Below are positions 37,629 through 45,622 of a DNA stretch of 64,000 nucleotides, one piece after another (the first letter of the stretch is position 1; every line of letters starts with the position of its first letter). Location of the stretch: positions 62,001 through 126,000 of the forward strand of contig JAOAIJ010000015.1 in the NCBI GenBank assembly GCA_026414765.1. Direction: 5' to 3'. This DNA comes from Clostridia bacterium. GTDB lineage: Bacteria > Bacillota > Clostridia > Acetivibrionales > DSM-27016. The notes beneath the pieces are model-generated. The model saw only the letters and a program-made list of their open reading frames with translations, was not told the origin of the DNA and made no database searches. The position numbers and the translations under genes are program-made.

Positions 37629-37681
37629 TATATAGCAATATGTTAGAATGATACTTGTCAATTTTTTAGGAGGTGTTCTCT

Positions 37682-37933
37682 TTGAGCGTAGTTGGTTACA
37701 TTTTTACTGCAATACACATAATCTTCTGTTTATCAATAATAGTAATAGTACTTTTGCAGTCAGGAAAAACAGCTGGTATATCCGGCGCAATTTCCGGCGG
37801 TGCAGAAACATTTTTCGGTAAGAACAAGGGTAGGACAATAGATGCATTGCTCAGTAAATATACAGCGGTTGCAGCTATAGCCTTTCTTATTACTTCAATA
37901 CTGGTATACGCCTTAGCAAGCAAATTGATATAA
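37682..37933 (+). CDS. secG: Preprotein translocase subunit SecG
   Basis: The 83-residue protein has two membrane segments with the SecG motif LLQSGKTAGISGAISGGAETFFGKNKGRT between them. It supports protein export with SecYE. The TTG start at 37682 is 8 bases after AGGAGG; a GTG at 37673 lies in that site and is less likely. In many Firmicutes secG is next to rnr and smpB; here rnr comes about 4.3 kb later. Confidence 0.92.
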   Translation: MSVVGYIFTAIHIIFCLSIIVIVLLQSGKTAGISGAISGGAETFFGKNKGRTIDALLSKYTAVAAIAFLITSILVYALASKLI

Positions 37934-37947
37934 TAGTATATAAATCA

Positions 37948-37980
37948 AAGGTTGTGCATAAATGCACAACCTTTTTTGTT
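37948..37980 (+). terminator. Terminator after secG
   Basis: AAGGTTGTGCA and TGCACAACCTT form an 11-bp stem with a 4-base loop and a T run. Confidence 0.9.
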
Positions 37981-38111
37981 TCCTTTTTTATCACCACCCA
38001 AAAAAAAGACACCAAACACCAGAAGTTTGTACACTTTACCTGATTCCAAAGGAGATATATGATTAGAATGAAAAAAATCATCTGCTGGTAAATGTATTAA
38101 GGAGTATGAAT

Positions 38112-39023
38112 ATGGTGTTAGAAACTATAGGGAAACAGATATATATCGGGCTGAAAATTCCTTTGTGGCAAAACCTTGAGGAAAAATTCCTGCATAAACG
38201 TGTGATTGACAGGTTTAGGCTGGTTCTTATAGAAAAGGGGTCAGGAATACTTAAGGTTGGGGGAAACAGGGTTTTATTCAATGCACCGATGGTTTTCTGC
38301 ATAAGTGAAAATGAAGAGGTTATACTGGAAAAAAGCATACAGCTTAAGGCAAGCTCTGTCTATTTTAGCCCAGAGGCCGTAAATAGTGCACTGACTTTCG
38401 AAAACATAAGGAGTGACAGCGCTGGAATATCAGAAATAGAGCGTAATGACTGTATACTTTTTGAACCGTTTCATATCAGACATAACGGTTATCATGGGCA
38501 GTTGCAATTAACACCTTCTACATTTAGCAGAATAATACAGTTGCTCGGTTTTATAGGGAAAGAGCTTGGAGAGCAGAAGAATTATTATTGGCCGTGCCGC
38601 AGCAGATCTTTTTTCATTGAACTTTTGTTTATAGCTAAAAGCATATTTTTAATTTCACAGACAGATAATAGTGTGGTATTAGATGAAAAATCCGAAGTTT
38701 GCTTGAACCAGATAGCATTATATCTGAATTCGAATTATGAAAAAAAGATTACTGTGCCGGATTTATCCAAAGCATTCAATATTAATAAGATTATACTGAA
38801 TGAAAATTTCAAAGAGCGATTCGGGATGCCGGTTATTCCTTACCTAGTAAAATTGCGTATCTGTCTTGCAACTATGCTGCTGAGAAATACAATGATTCCT
38901 ATATCGGAGATAATGGAAAGGACAGGGTTTAATGACCTGGCCAATTTTACGAGAATATTCCATAAAGAAGAGGGGTTATCTCCTGGTGAATACAGAGAGA
39001 AGAACTGCTGGCTGCTAAAATGA
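38112..39023 (+). CDS. AraC family transcriptional regulator
   Basis: The 303-residue protein has a divergent N-terminal sensing half and a C-terminal AraC helix-turn-helix pair. The latter shows KITVPDLSKAFNINKIILNENFKERFGMPVIPYL and ISEIMERTGFNDLANFTRIFHKEEGLSPGEYR. The N-half begins like a cupin (RFRLVLIEKGSGILKVGG), as in AraC sensors. The ATG at 38112 is better spaced from AAGGAG (38099-38104) than the ATG at 38106. It converges with the choloylglycine hydrolase-like gene, which may be a target (guess). Confidence 0.85.
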   Translation: MVLETIGKQIYIGLKIPLWQNLEEKFLHKRVIDRFRLVLIEKGSGILKVGGNRVLFNAPMVFCISENEEVILEKSIQLKASSVYFSPEAVNSALTFENIRSDSAGISEIERNDCILFEPFHIRHNGYHGQLQLTPSTFSRIIQLLGFIGKELGEQKNYYWPCRSRSFFIELLFIAKSIFLISQTDNSVVLDEKSEVCLNQIALYLNSNYEKKITVPDLSKAFNINKIILNENFKERFGMPVIPYLVKLRICLATMLLRNTMIPISEIMERTGFNDLANFTRIFHKEEGLSPGEYREKNCWLLK

Positions 39024-39145
39024 TACTGGGGTTAATGCAGAGCTATCTCCTATTTGTAGGAAAAAGCGTAATCCAGGCAGATAACTTAAGCCGAATACTT
39101 GAAAGTGTATCCGGCCATATAGGTATAATGCTTGGTGGTACATAA
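39020..39145 (+). CDS. Possible 41-aa small ORF overlapping the AraC gene stop
   Basis: An ATG at 39020 overlaps the preceding TGA (ATGA). The frame runs for 41 residues, beginning MILGLMQSYLLFVGKSV, and stops before the converging gene. Overlapping start and stop hint at coupled translation, but there is no own ribosome binding site and no known family. It may well be chance. Confidence 0.2.
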   Translation: MILGLMQSYLLFVGKSVIQADNLSRILESVSGHIGIMLGGT

Positions 39146-39153
39146 TAACTTAG

Positions 39154-40158
39154 TTATTCGAGCTTATTAGTTAAATCCACGTACCAGGTAGTCTTGATAA
39201 TGTCGGTAGTTTTTTGTGTTGAGCCATTCAGATCCAGGTTTTTTAGATGTATGCCGTATAACCTGCTATTAAAGGCACTATAGAAATAAATACTGCGGTT
39301 GGTATGATCCCTGATAACTCCCCACTGCGTCCAATCGAACTTGGATTTAGAAGTGCTCATATTGAGTGTACCGCAAGGTACTGCGAGGGTTTGCAGTATT
39401 TGTAGGGCTAATCCAACACTTTCCTGGGTATTCTTTGGTTGAAAAGTACTGTGCCGCAGAAGTTCTGCCCGAATGAAACGGGAGGCAGATGTTGGATCGC
39501 CGGGACTTCCGAGCTGGCCGCTGCCGAAAAGCTCTACATCCGGACAAGGCTTAGGGTTATTTCTGAGGCTTAAGTTTTCGTAATTATATAGATTGGTAAG
39601 ATGCCAATCAAATGGTGGATCATTAGTTAACACACCTATATTATTAGTATAAGTCTTCATCTCTCCGTCAATAAATTCCACAATCAAGTGGTTTCCTGAG
39701 GCATCGCTGATAATAAAGTGCAGCGGGGCTTCGGAAGAGGTTTGAGTTTGAGTTGGGTCGATTATCGTTAGTTTAGTAAGCGCTGCTTTTACTTCATCAA
39801 CACTCCTGAAATTTCCTAATACAAAGCTTACAAACCTTGCATTGCAAAGTATAGGAGTGCCTGGCGTGGGATTTGGGTACTTACTGCACTGCAACCATAA
39901 GGAAGCAGCAGAAAGTCCTGCTTCGTTCAAACCATCGGAAGAACATAATATGGGAACCCCAGGCCGACCATGCACCATACTGACAAATGCGTATTTGTTC
40001 TTCCATTGGATTTCTCCAGGCAGTGCGGCTGCAGGAAACGACTGGCCACGAGGTGTAAAGTAGATTTTTGTTAGAAGTTCTTCAACAAAATCCATCGTTC
40101 GTGCTGAAATCATAGGAGCATCCTTTGAATTTCTCTGAAATGATATATTAGTACACAT
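39154..40158 (-). CDS. Choloylglycine hydrolase family (linear amide C-N hydrolase) protein
   Basis: The 334-residue protein begins MCTNISFQ, so removal of Met exposes Cys2 as the N-terminal nucleophile of the Ntn-hydrolase fold. Other marks are the RTMDF segment with the conserved Arg, the Asp in GLNEAGLS, and Asn in the TNDPPFDWHLTNLYNY block. Members cleave penicillin V, bile salt amides or acyl-homoserine lactones; the substrate is open. The ATG at 40158 has GTGAGGAGA just upstream. There is no signal peptide. Confidence 0.85.
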   Translation of the reverse strand: MCTNISFQRNSKDAPMISARTMDFVEELLTKIYFTPRGQSFPAAALPGEIQWKNKYAFVSMVHGRPGVPILCSSDGLNEAGLSAASLWLQCSKYPNPTPGTPILCNARFVSFVLGNFRSVDEVKAALTKLTIIDPTQTQTSSEAPLHFIISDASGNHLIVEFIDGEMKTYTNNIGVLTNDPPFDWHLTNLYNYENLSLRNNPKPCPDVELFGSGQLGSPGDPTSASRFIRAELLRHSTFQPKNTQESVGLALQILQTLAVPCGTLNMSTSKSKFDWTQWGVIRDHTNRSIYFYSAFNSRLYGIHLKNLDLNGSTQKTTDIIKTTWYVDLTNKLE

Positions 40159-40337
40159 GTTTTTTCTCCTCACAGCTTATTCTATAAAGTATTCCCTGTT
40201 TACAGAATATGCACTTAAGTTTTTCTTTGTGTCTTCCGGAGTAAACAAAATCGTTATCAATAAAGGGGCTAAAAAACCATATGCCGTTGTGTCTGTGTCA
40301 TGCATAGTGTTTTTGATGTTATGCAGGATTTTTTTAA

Positions 40338-40356
40338 AATTACATAGAATGTAATT
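40338..40356. promoter_or_regulatory. Palindrome between the divergent hydrolase and HD genes
   Basis: AATTACAT and ATGTAATT form a perfect 8-bp inverted repeat around AGA. It lies in the 247-base divergent region and could be an operator or just a small hairpin. No clear promoter elements could be fixed. Confidence 0.3.
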
Positions 40357-40405
40357 CATATAAAGGAAATAATAAATGAATTAATATATACAGGAGATGA
40401 GTTTT

Positions 40406-40957
40406 ATGGAGAGGATAGAGGCTCTTAAAGAATTGAAAAGCAGGCTTACCAACAATAATCTTATCAAGCATTCACTTGCCGTTGAGGCAATCATGAGGGA
40501 GTTGGCTTCATATTTTAGGGAGGATGGGGAGAAGTGGGGACTGGCAGGATTGATGCATGATATAGATTATGACAATACTGCTGCAGAGCCTTCCAAACAT
40601 AGTATCTTGGGAGCTGAAATCCTTGAAGAGCTTGGTGTGGATGAGGCCATAGTCTATGCTGTCAGAGCGCACAACAATTATCATGGAATCGAAAGAAAGA
40701 GGAAGATGGATAAGGCACTATATGCAGCTGATCCCGTTTCAGGTCTGATAACTGCTGCGGCACTGATACTTCCTTCGAAAAAACTTGATGATGTGGATGT
40801 GAATTTCATAATGAAGAGGTTTAGTGAAAAAGGTTTTGCGAAAGGTGCAAACAGAGAACAGATCACATCCTGTAAGGAACTTGGACTAGATTTGGAACAG
40901 TTTATAGGCATTTCACTGGAGGCTATGAAAAAAATATCATCAGAGCTTGGATTATAG
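40406..40957 (+). CDS. HD (HDIG) domain protein
   Basis: The 183-residue protein has an HD phosphohydrolase fold. It shows LIKHSLAVEAIMRELA, the metal-binding HD in GLAGLMHDIDYD, a His in SKHSILGAEILEE, and a late Asp region with ALYAADPVSGLI. The HD family splits phosphate esters, nucleotides or cyclic dinucleotides; this short form is not assigned to a substrate. The ATG at 40406 lies 9 bases after AGGAG (40392-40396); the ATG at 40397 touches that site and is unlikely. Confidence 0.82.
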   Translation: MERIEALKELKSRLTNNNLIKHSLAVEAIMRELASYFREDGEKWGLAGLMHDIDYDNTAAEPSKHSILGAEILEELGVDEAIVYAVRAHNNYHGIERKRKMDKALYAADPVSGLITAAALILPSKKLDDVDVNFIMKRFSEKGFAKGANREQITSCKELGLDLEQFIGISLEAMKKISSELGL

Positions 40958-41126
40958 CCGGATAGCTCTGGCTCAGCTAACAGAAAATATTCCACCTTAT
41001 TACCGAAGAATACCTACTGTGAAATTATAATGCAATGTAATAGTATGTAGTTGTAAATACTTATTAAGTCAGTTTCCTATGAGCACAGATGTTTGTAGGC
41101 ATTATTTTACAGGAGGAATTCAGTTT

Positions 41127-41993
41127 ATGAAGGTACGGAGAATAATTGTATTATCACTGATTATTTCAGTGCTGTGCGTATTTACAGCAGGTTGTACGGA
41201 TAAAAAGGCAGAGGAGAAAAATGGCAGTGTGAAACAAACAGTTACACTGGAGAGCAATGAAACTACGGATAAGGATAATACTGGTGGAGCTGAAGAAAAA
41301 AGTACTGCAAAAATGCCCATAACAAAAAACGATTCGGGAAAAACCTTGATACAGCGAGTGTCAACAGATAAAACCTATAGCAATACATTTATGATTACTT
41401 CAAAAAGTGGAACAGTAGTTATAGCGGATCCATATACAATGCCTGACGGTATAATTAAAAGTGTCGATACCATATGCAGCACACATACCCATTACGATCA
41501 TGTGGATGCGATCTTTTCGGACCAGTTTAATTGCAAAAAATCCCTCGGTAAAGCAGAGAATTTCAAAGTAAAAGATATAAGTATAACCTCTATTGCATCA
41601 TCACATGATGATCTTGAGATTTCACCTGAAAATCCTACCAATGTAATTTATATCTTCGAAGTGGATGGATTAAGGATTGCACACATGGGTGATATAGGGC
41701 AGGAATCTCTGACTGATGAACAAATAAAGCAGCTGGGGAAAATAGATATAGCATTTATGCAGTTTGAAAACAGTTATTCAAACATGTCGCTGGAAAATGA
41801 AAAAGGATTGAAACTGATAGAACAGCTAAAGCCTCAGATAATTATTCCTACTCATAGTTCAGCCGATGCAACAAAAAAGATAGGTGAAATCGCAGGAAAA
41901 CTTGAGACTGTAGAGAATATTTTTGAAGTTAGTAAGGATGATTTGAAAGATTCGGGAAGAAAGGTAATTGATCTGATAAATACACTGTATTAA
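41127..41993 (+). CDS. Metallo-beta-lactamase-fold lipoprotein (UPF0173-like)
   Basis: The 288-residue protein has a signal peptide ending in the lipobox FTAGC, so it should be anchored outside the membrane. The MBL metal site is seen in STHTHYDHVDA, with further ligands in HMGDIG and PTHSSADA. The SKSGTVVIADPY and IAFMQFEN segments fit the UlaG/UPF0173 branch. A polar, low-complexity linker (about residues 25-75) follows the lipid anchor. The ATG at 41127 has AGGAGGAA upstream. A strong terminator follows. Substrate unknown. Confidence 0.83.
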   Translation: MKVRRIIVLSLIISVLCVFTAGCTDKKAEEKNGSVKQTVTLESNETTDKDNTGGAEEKSTAKMPITKNDSGKTLIQRVSTDKTYSNTFMITSKSGTVVIADPYTMPDGIIKSVDTICSTHTHYDHVDAIFSDQFNCKKSLGKAENFKVKDISITSIASSHDDLEISPENPTNVIYIFEVDGLRIAHMGDIGQESLTDEQIKQLGKIDIAFMQFENSYSNMSLENEKGLKLIEQLKPQIIIPTHSSADATKKIGEIAGKLETVENIFEVSKDDLKDSGRKVIDLINTLY

Positions 41994-42030
41994 TCATTTG
42001 ATTATGTGAAGCAAATATACAAAATGTTAG

Positions 42031-42088
42031 AAAAAACCTCTTTAAAATGCTCGAAATTTAGTTAATGGCATTTTTAGAGGTTTTTGTT
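42031..42088 (+). terminator. Terminator after the MBL lipoprotein gene
   Basis: AAAACCTCTTTAAAATGC pairs with GCATTTTTAGAGGTTTT with one bulge; a T run follows. Confidence 0.8.
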
Positions 42089-42216
42089 TTTGAGTATATG
42101 CTAATTATGATATAATCTTTAGGATATCTATATTTGTTTTTATTTTATGTAAATTATTAAACTAAATATATGGTTAAGATTTCATAAATTGAGAATAATA
42201 ATTCTTATAGCATTCT

Positions 42217-42254
42217 GGGAGGAGAAAACCGTATAAATACGGTTGGTGAAATTT
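42217..42254 (+). promoter_or_regulatory. Ribosome binding site of rnr separated from the start by a hairpin
   Basis: GGGAGGAG (42217-42224) lies about 30 bases from the ATG at 42255, too far for normal use. A hairpin between them (AACCGTA and TACGGTT, loop TAAA, 42227-42244) would bring the site close to the GTG or ATG. A weak GGTTGGTG also lies next to the ATG. Confidence 0.45.
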
Positions 42255-44525
42255 ATGAAGGAAGAAAGAAAAGAACGTATACTGGCTTTTATGCGAGAGG
42301 ATGCTTACAAGCCTCTGCTTTTTAAAGAACTCGCCATGGTACTGGATGTTCCGAAAACTGACATGGACGAATTTGGGAGTATAGTTGAAGAGCTTGAGAA
42401 TGAAGGAAAAATATTCAAGACACATCGGGATAGGTATGGAATACCTGAAAGGATGAGTCTTGTTGTAGGGCGTATACAGGGAAATGAGCGTGGTTATGGA
42501 TTTGTCCTACCCGAAGATGAAAAACTGGGCGATGTATTTATTGCTGCCGATGCTTTAAATGGTGCTATGCACAATGATAGGGTAATAGCCAGAATAAATA
42601 AGAAGCTGGCAACTGATAAAAGGGCTGAAGGTGAAGTTATCAGAATACTGAAAAGAGCTAATGATACTATCGTCGGAACATTTGAAAGCAGTAAATATTT
42701 CGGCTTTGTAGTACCGGATAACAAAAGGATTTCAAGTGATATTTTCATTCCCAAAGATGAATTTAACAAAGCCAAACCCGGGCAAAAAGTTATTGCCGAA
42801 ATCGTTAAGTGGCCAGAAAAACGGAGAAATGCCGAAGGCAGAATAGTTGAGATTATCGGTGATAAAAATGAGCCTGGCACGGATATATTATCTATAATTA
42901 AGACATATAGTCTGAAGGAAGATTTTCCGGAGGATGTAATTAAACAGGCTGAAGCAGTACCGGATACGGTTACTGAAAGCATGACTGCGGGGCGGAGAGA
43001 TTTAAGACAGCTAAAGATGATAACTATAGACAGTGAAGATGCAAAAGACCTGGATGATGCGGTTTCAGTTGAAATACTTCCTGACGGTAATTACAGATTG
43101 GGAGTACACATAGCTGATGTAAGTCACTATGTGACTGAAGGCTCACCCCTTGATAAGGAAGCGTTAAAACGTGGAACAAGTGTTTATCTGGTGGACAGGG
43201 TGATACCCATGCTTCCAAGAAAGCTTTCAAATGGGATTTGCAGCCTAAACCCCAAGGTGGACAGGTTGGCATTTACTGTAATGATGGATATTGACTCAAA
43301 CGGCAAGGTTTTAGGCCATGATATATTTGAGAGCGTAATAAATATCAATGAGAGAATGACTTATAAAAATGTATATAAAATTCTTGTTGAAAATGATAAT
43401 AAACTAATAAAACAGTACGATTATCTTATAGAGGATTTTAAAAACATGGAGAAGCTAGCCATGATATTACGCAAGAGGAGGTTTTCCAGAGGGGCAATAG
43501 ATTTTGATTTTGAAGAAGCGAAAATCATATTGGATGAAAAAGGCAAGCCTGTAGATATCAAGCGATATGAAATTACTGTAGCAAATAAGATTATTGAAGA
43601 ATTCATGCTTGCATGTAATGAAACTGTGGCTGAACACTTTTTCTGGGCCAATGTACCTTTTGTCTACAGAATACATGAAGACCCCGACACTGAGAGAATC
43701 GAATCCTTCAGTGAATTCGTTCACAACCTGGGATATACATTGAAGGGTATAAATAAGATTCATCCGAAAGCGCTGCAAGAGCTGCTTTCGAAAGTAAAAG
43801 GCACGAAAGAGGAAAGAATAATCAGCACTGTAATGCTAAGATCTTTATCAAAAGCAAGATACAGCAACCAGAACACAGGGCATTTTGGACTGGCAGCGAA
43901 GTATTATTCCCATTTTACCTCACCCATAAGAAGATATCCTGACCTCATAATACACAGGATTATGAAGGAATTCCTGAAAGGGAAAATGAGTACCGGCAGA
44001 GAACAGTCGCTGAACGAAAGTCTGCCCGAAGTGGCAAGGATATGCTCTGAAAGGGAACGGGCGGCAGAGGAAGCTGAGAGGGAGACTGAAGATCTTAAAA
44101 AAGTGGAATACATGAAGGAGCATGAAGGAGAAATCTTTGAGGGAATTATATCAAATGTCACATCCTTTGGTATGTTCATAGAGATGGATAATACTATTGA
44201 AGGTCTGGTAAGAATGAGTAGTATGGAAGATGATTACTATATATATAATGAAAAGCAGTATTGCCTGGTAGGTGAAAGAACAAGGAAAACATACAGAATT
44301 GGTGATGTAGTGCGTGTGAAACTTGCAAAAGCTGACATTGCCACTAGAAAGATAGACTTTATACTGGCTGAAGATGAGGATGGCAATGAATCAAAGATTA
44401 AAGAAGTAAATGAGAAAGAAGAAAAGCCTAAAAAGAGCAGACGTAGAAAAAATCCGGTAGATAAGGAAGTATTGCTTAATATAATGGGCAAAAAGAAGAG
44501 GAAAAAGAAAAAAGGTAAAGAATAA
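42255..44525 (+). CDS. rnr: Ribonuclease R
   Basis: The 756-residue exoribonuclease degrades structured RNA from the 3' end. The order is an N-terminal helix-turn-helix, two cold-shock domains (RIQGNERGYGFVLPED and TFESSKYFGFVVPDN), and the RNB domain with ITIDSEDAKDLDDAVSVE and its Asp cluster. Further along are the PYHR-type AKYYSHFTSPIRRYPDL and a C-terminal S1 domain (EIFEGIISNVTSFGMFIEM). A lysine-rich tail ends the protein. The ATG at 42255 begins the family-like MKEERKERILAFMREDAYKPL; GTG 42246 or TTG 42243 are possible. smpB is not next to it. Confidence 0.95.
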   Translation: MKEERKERILAFMREDAYKPLLFKELAMVLDVPKTDMDEFGSIVEELENEGKIFKTHRDRYGIPERMSLVVGRIQGNERGYGFVLPEDEKLGDVFIAADALNGAMHNDRVIARINKKLATDKRAEGEVIRILKRANDTIVGTFESSKYFGFVVPDNKRISSDIFIPKDEFNKAKPGQKVIAEIVKWPEKRRNAEGRIVEIIGDKNEPGTDILSIIKTYSLKEDFPEDVIKQAEAVPDTVTESMTAGRRDLRQLKMITIDSEDAKDLDDAVSVEILPDGNYRLGVHIADVSHYVTEGSPLDKEALKRGTSVYLVDRVIPMLPRKLSNGICSLNPKVDRLAFTVMMDIDSNGKVLGHDIFESVININERMTYKNVYKILVENDNKLIKQYDYLIEDFKNMEKLAMILRKRRFSRGAIDFDFEEAKIILDEKGKPVDIKRYEITVANKIIEEFMLACNETVAEHFFWANVPFVYRIHEDPDTERIESFSEFVHNLGYTLKGINKIHPKALQELLSKVKGTKEERIISTVMLRSLSKARYSNQNTGHFGLAAKYYSHFTSPIRRYPDLIIHRIMKEFLKGKMSTGREQSLNESLPEVARICSERERAAEEAERETEDLKKVEYMKEHEGEIFEGIISNVTSFGMFIEMDNTIEGLVRMSSMEDDYYIYNEKQYCLVGERTRKTYRIGDVVRVKLAKADIATRKIDFILAEDEDGNESKIKEVNEKEEKPKKSRRRKNPVDKEVLLNIMGKKKRKKKKGKE

Positions 44526-44541
44526 GACGGGGTATATAGTA

Positions 44542-44994
44542 ATGATAATTGTGAGTGCATGTCTGGCAGGTATAAGCTGTAGATATAATGGAGAGGGCAG
44601 TCTTGACGGAGAAATTAGGAAACTGCTTCAGGAAGGCAGGGCAATCCCGTTGTGTCCCGAGCAGCTTGGAGGATGTCCTACTCCAAGGAGAAAAGCTGAA
44701 ATATATAAGGGGACTGGTGGGGATGTTTTAGACGGTAAATGTATTATTGTAGATGAAAAGGGTGAGGATGTAACCACCAGGTTTGTAAGAGGGGCGGAGG
44801 AAGTATTGAAAATAGCAAAAATAGTTGGTGCTGATAAAGCATTCTTGAAGGCAAACAGCCCTTCTTGCGGATGCGGACAAATCTATGACGGCACTTTTTC
44901 GGGTAATTTGACCATAGGGAATGGAGTTACAGCTGAGCTGCTTATAAGGAACGGTATAATAGTGAAATCCGAGAGCGAAATAGGCAATAAATAA
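44542..44994 (+). CDS. DUF523 family protein
   Basis: The 150-residue protein has the DUF523 pattern: the start VSACLAGISCRYNGEG, the centre PLCPEQLGGCPTPR, and the late motif ANSPSCGCGQIYDGTFSG. The conserved cysteines could bind a metal or an iron-sulfur cluster (inference). The function is unknown. The ATG has a weak GACGGGG upstream. It follows rnr after 16 bases and ends in a terminator shared with the HPr-like gene. Confidence 0.85.
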   Translation: MIIVSACLAGISCRYNGEGSLDGEIRKLLQEGRAIPLCPEQLGGCPTPRRKAEIYKGTGGDVLDGKCIIVDEKGEDVTTRFVRGAEEVLKIAKIVGADKAFLKANSPSCGCGQIYDGTFSGNLTIGNGVTAELLIRNGIIVKSESEIGNK

Positions 44995-45019
44995 AAAAGC
45001 CGGGCTTATCCCGGCTTTT
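44995..45019. terminator. Bidirectional terminator between the DUF523 and HPr-like genes
   Basis: AAAAGCCGGG and CCCGGCTTTT form a perfect 10-bp stem with loop CTTAT and A/T tails on both sides. Confidence 0.9.
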
Positions 45020-45028
45020 GCTTAACGG

Positions 45029-45256
45029 TTATATAACAAAGTTTTTGATTTCTTCAAAGAATTTATCACAATCATCTGAATGTACATCTACTTTAATTGG
45101 TTTGCTCAAATCAAGGCTGAATATACCCATAATTGATTTTGCATCAACTACATAACGACCTGATGTCAAATCAACATCGAAATCGTATTTATTAACGTTA
45201 TTTACAAAATCCTTTACATCATTGATTGACTTTAAAGTAATGTTAAAAGTTTTCAT
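45029..45256 (-). CDS. HPr-like protein without the active-site histidine (Crh-like)
   Basis: The 75-residue protein has the HPr fold pattern, but the first loop reads KSINDVKDFV instead of the GLHARPA histidine motif, so it cannot carry phosphate from enzyme I. The regulatory serine is kept in AKSIMGIFSLDL (Ser41), as in Crh of Bacillus. That implies a purely regulatory partner of HPr kinase and CcpA-type control (inference from the family). The ATG has GGGAGGTATA upstream. A strong promoter lies at 45324. A normal HPr is encoded at 464, so the organism has both types. Confidence 0.85.
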   Translation of the reverse strand: MKTFNITLKSINDVKDFVNNVNKYDFDVDLTSGRYVVDAKSIMGIFSLDLSKPIKVDVHSDDCDKFFEEIKNFVI

Positions 45257-45323
45257 ATAGTATACCTCCCAAAATAATGTTTATGTCGAGTCAATGCCAA
45301 ACAGCAAAATTTTCTATGCTTTT

Positions 45324-45352
45324 ATATTATCCTGTTTGTAGTTACAAGTCAA
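45324..45352 (-). promoter_or_regulatory. Sigma-A type promoter of the HPr-like gene
   Basis: On the minus strand TTGACT (45347-45352) and TAATAT (45324-45329) are 17 bases apart, a near-consensus vegetative promoter about 70 bases from the start codon. Confidence 0.65.
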
Positions 45353-45360
45353 TGACGATA

Positions 45361-45389
45361 TTGTTAAAACTTACTATATGCATTATAAT
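45361..45389 (+). promoter_or_regulatory. Sigma-A type promoter facing mtaB
   Basis: TTGTTA (45361-45366) and a perfect TATAAT (45384-45389) are 17 bases apart. It lies back to back with the promoter of the HPr-like gene in a 366-base divergent gap and would give a leader of about 220 bases before mtaB; I see no known riboswitch in that leader. Confidence 0.55.
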
Positions 45390-45622
45390 AAAGTAGTTGA
45401 ATCTGGCTTGCTAGTGCGTTTTTACCACTTATTGTGCATATTAAACAAACTTTTTAATAAAAATATGTGAAAATGCCAGTAGTGGTAGATTTGATGGGTT
45501 TTTCCACAAAAGCAGACAGGTTTTTGATGCTGATACAGGCTAAAACGAAGTTGTTAGTTAATAAATATTCCGGCAGGAAAAGATAAGAATAATTGTATGA
45601 AGAAATATACGTGGGAGCAGAA

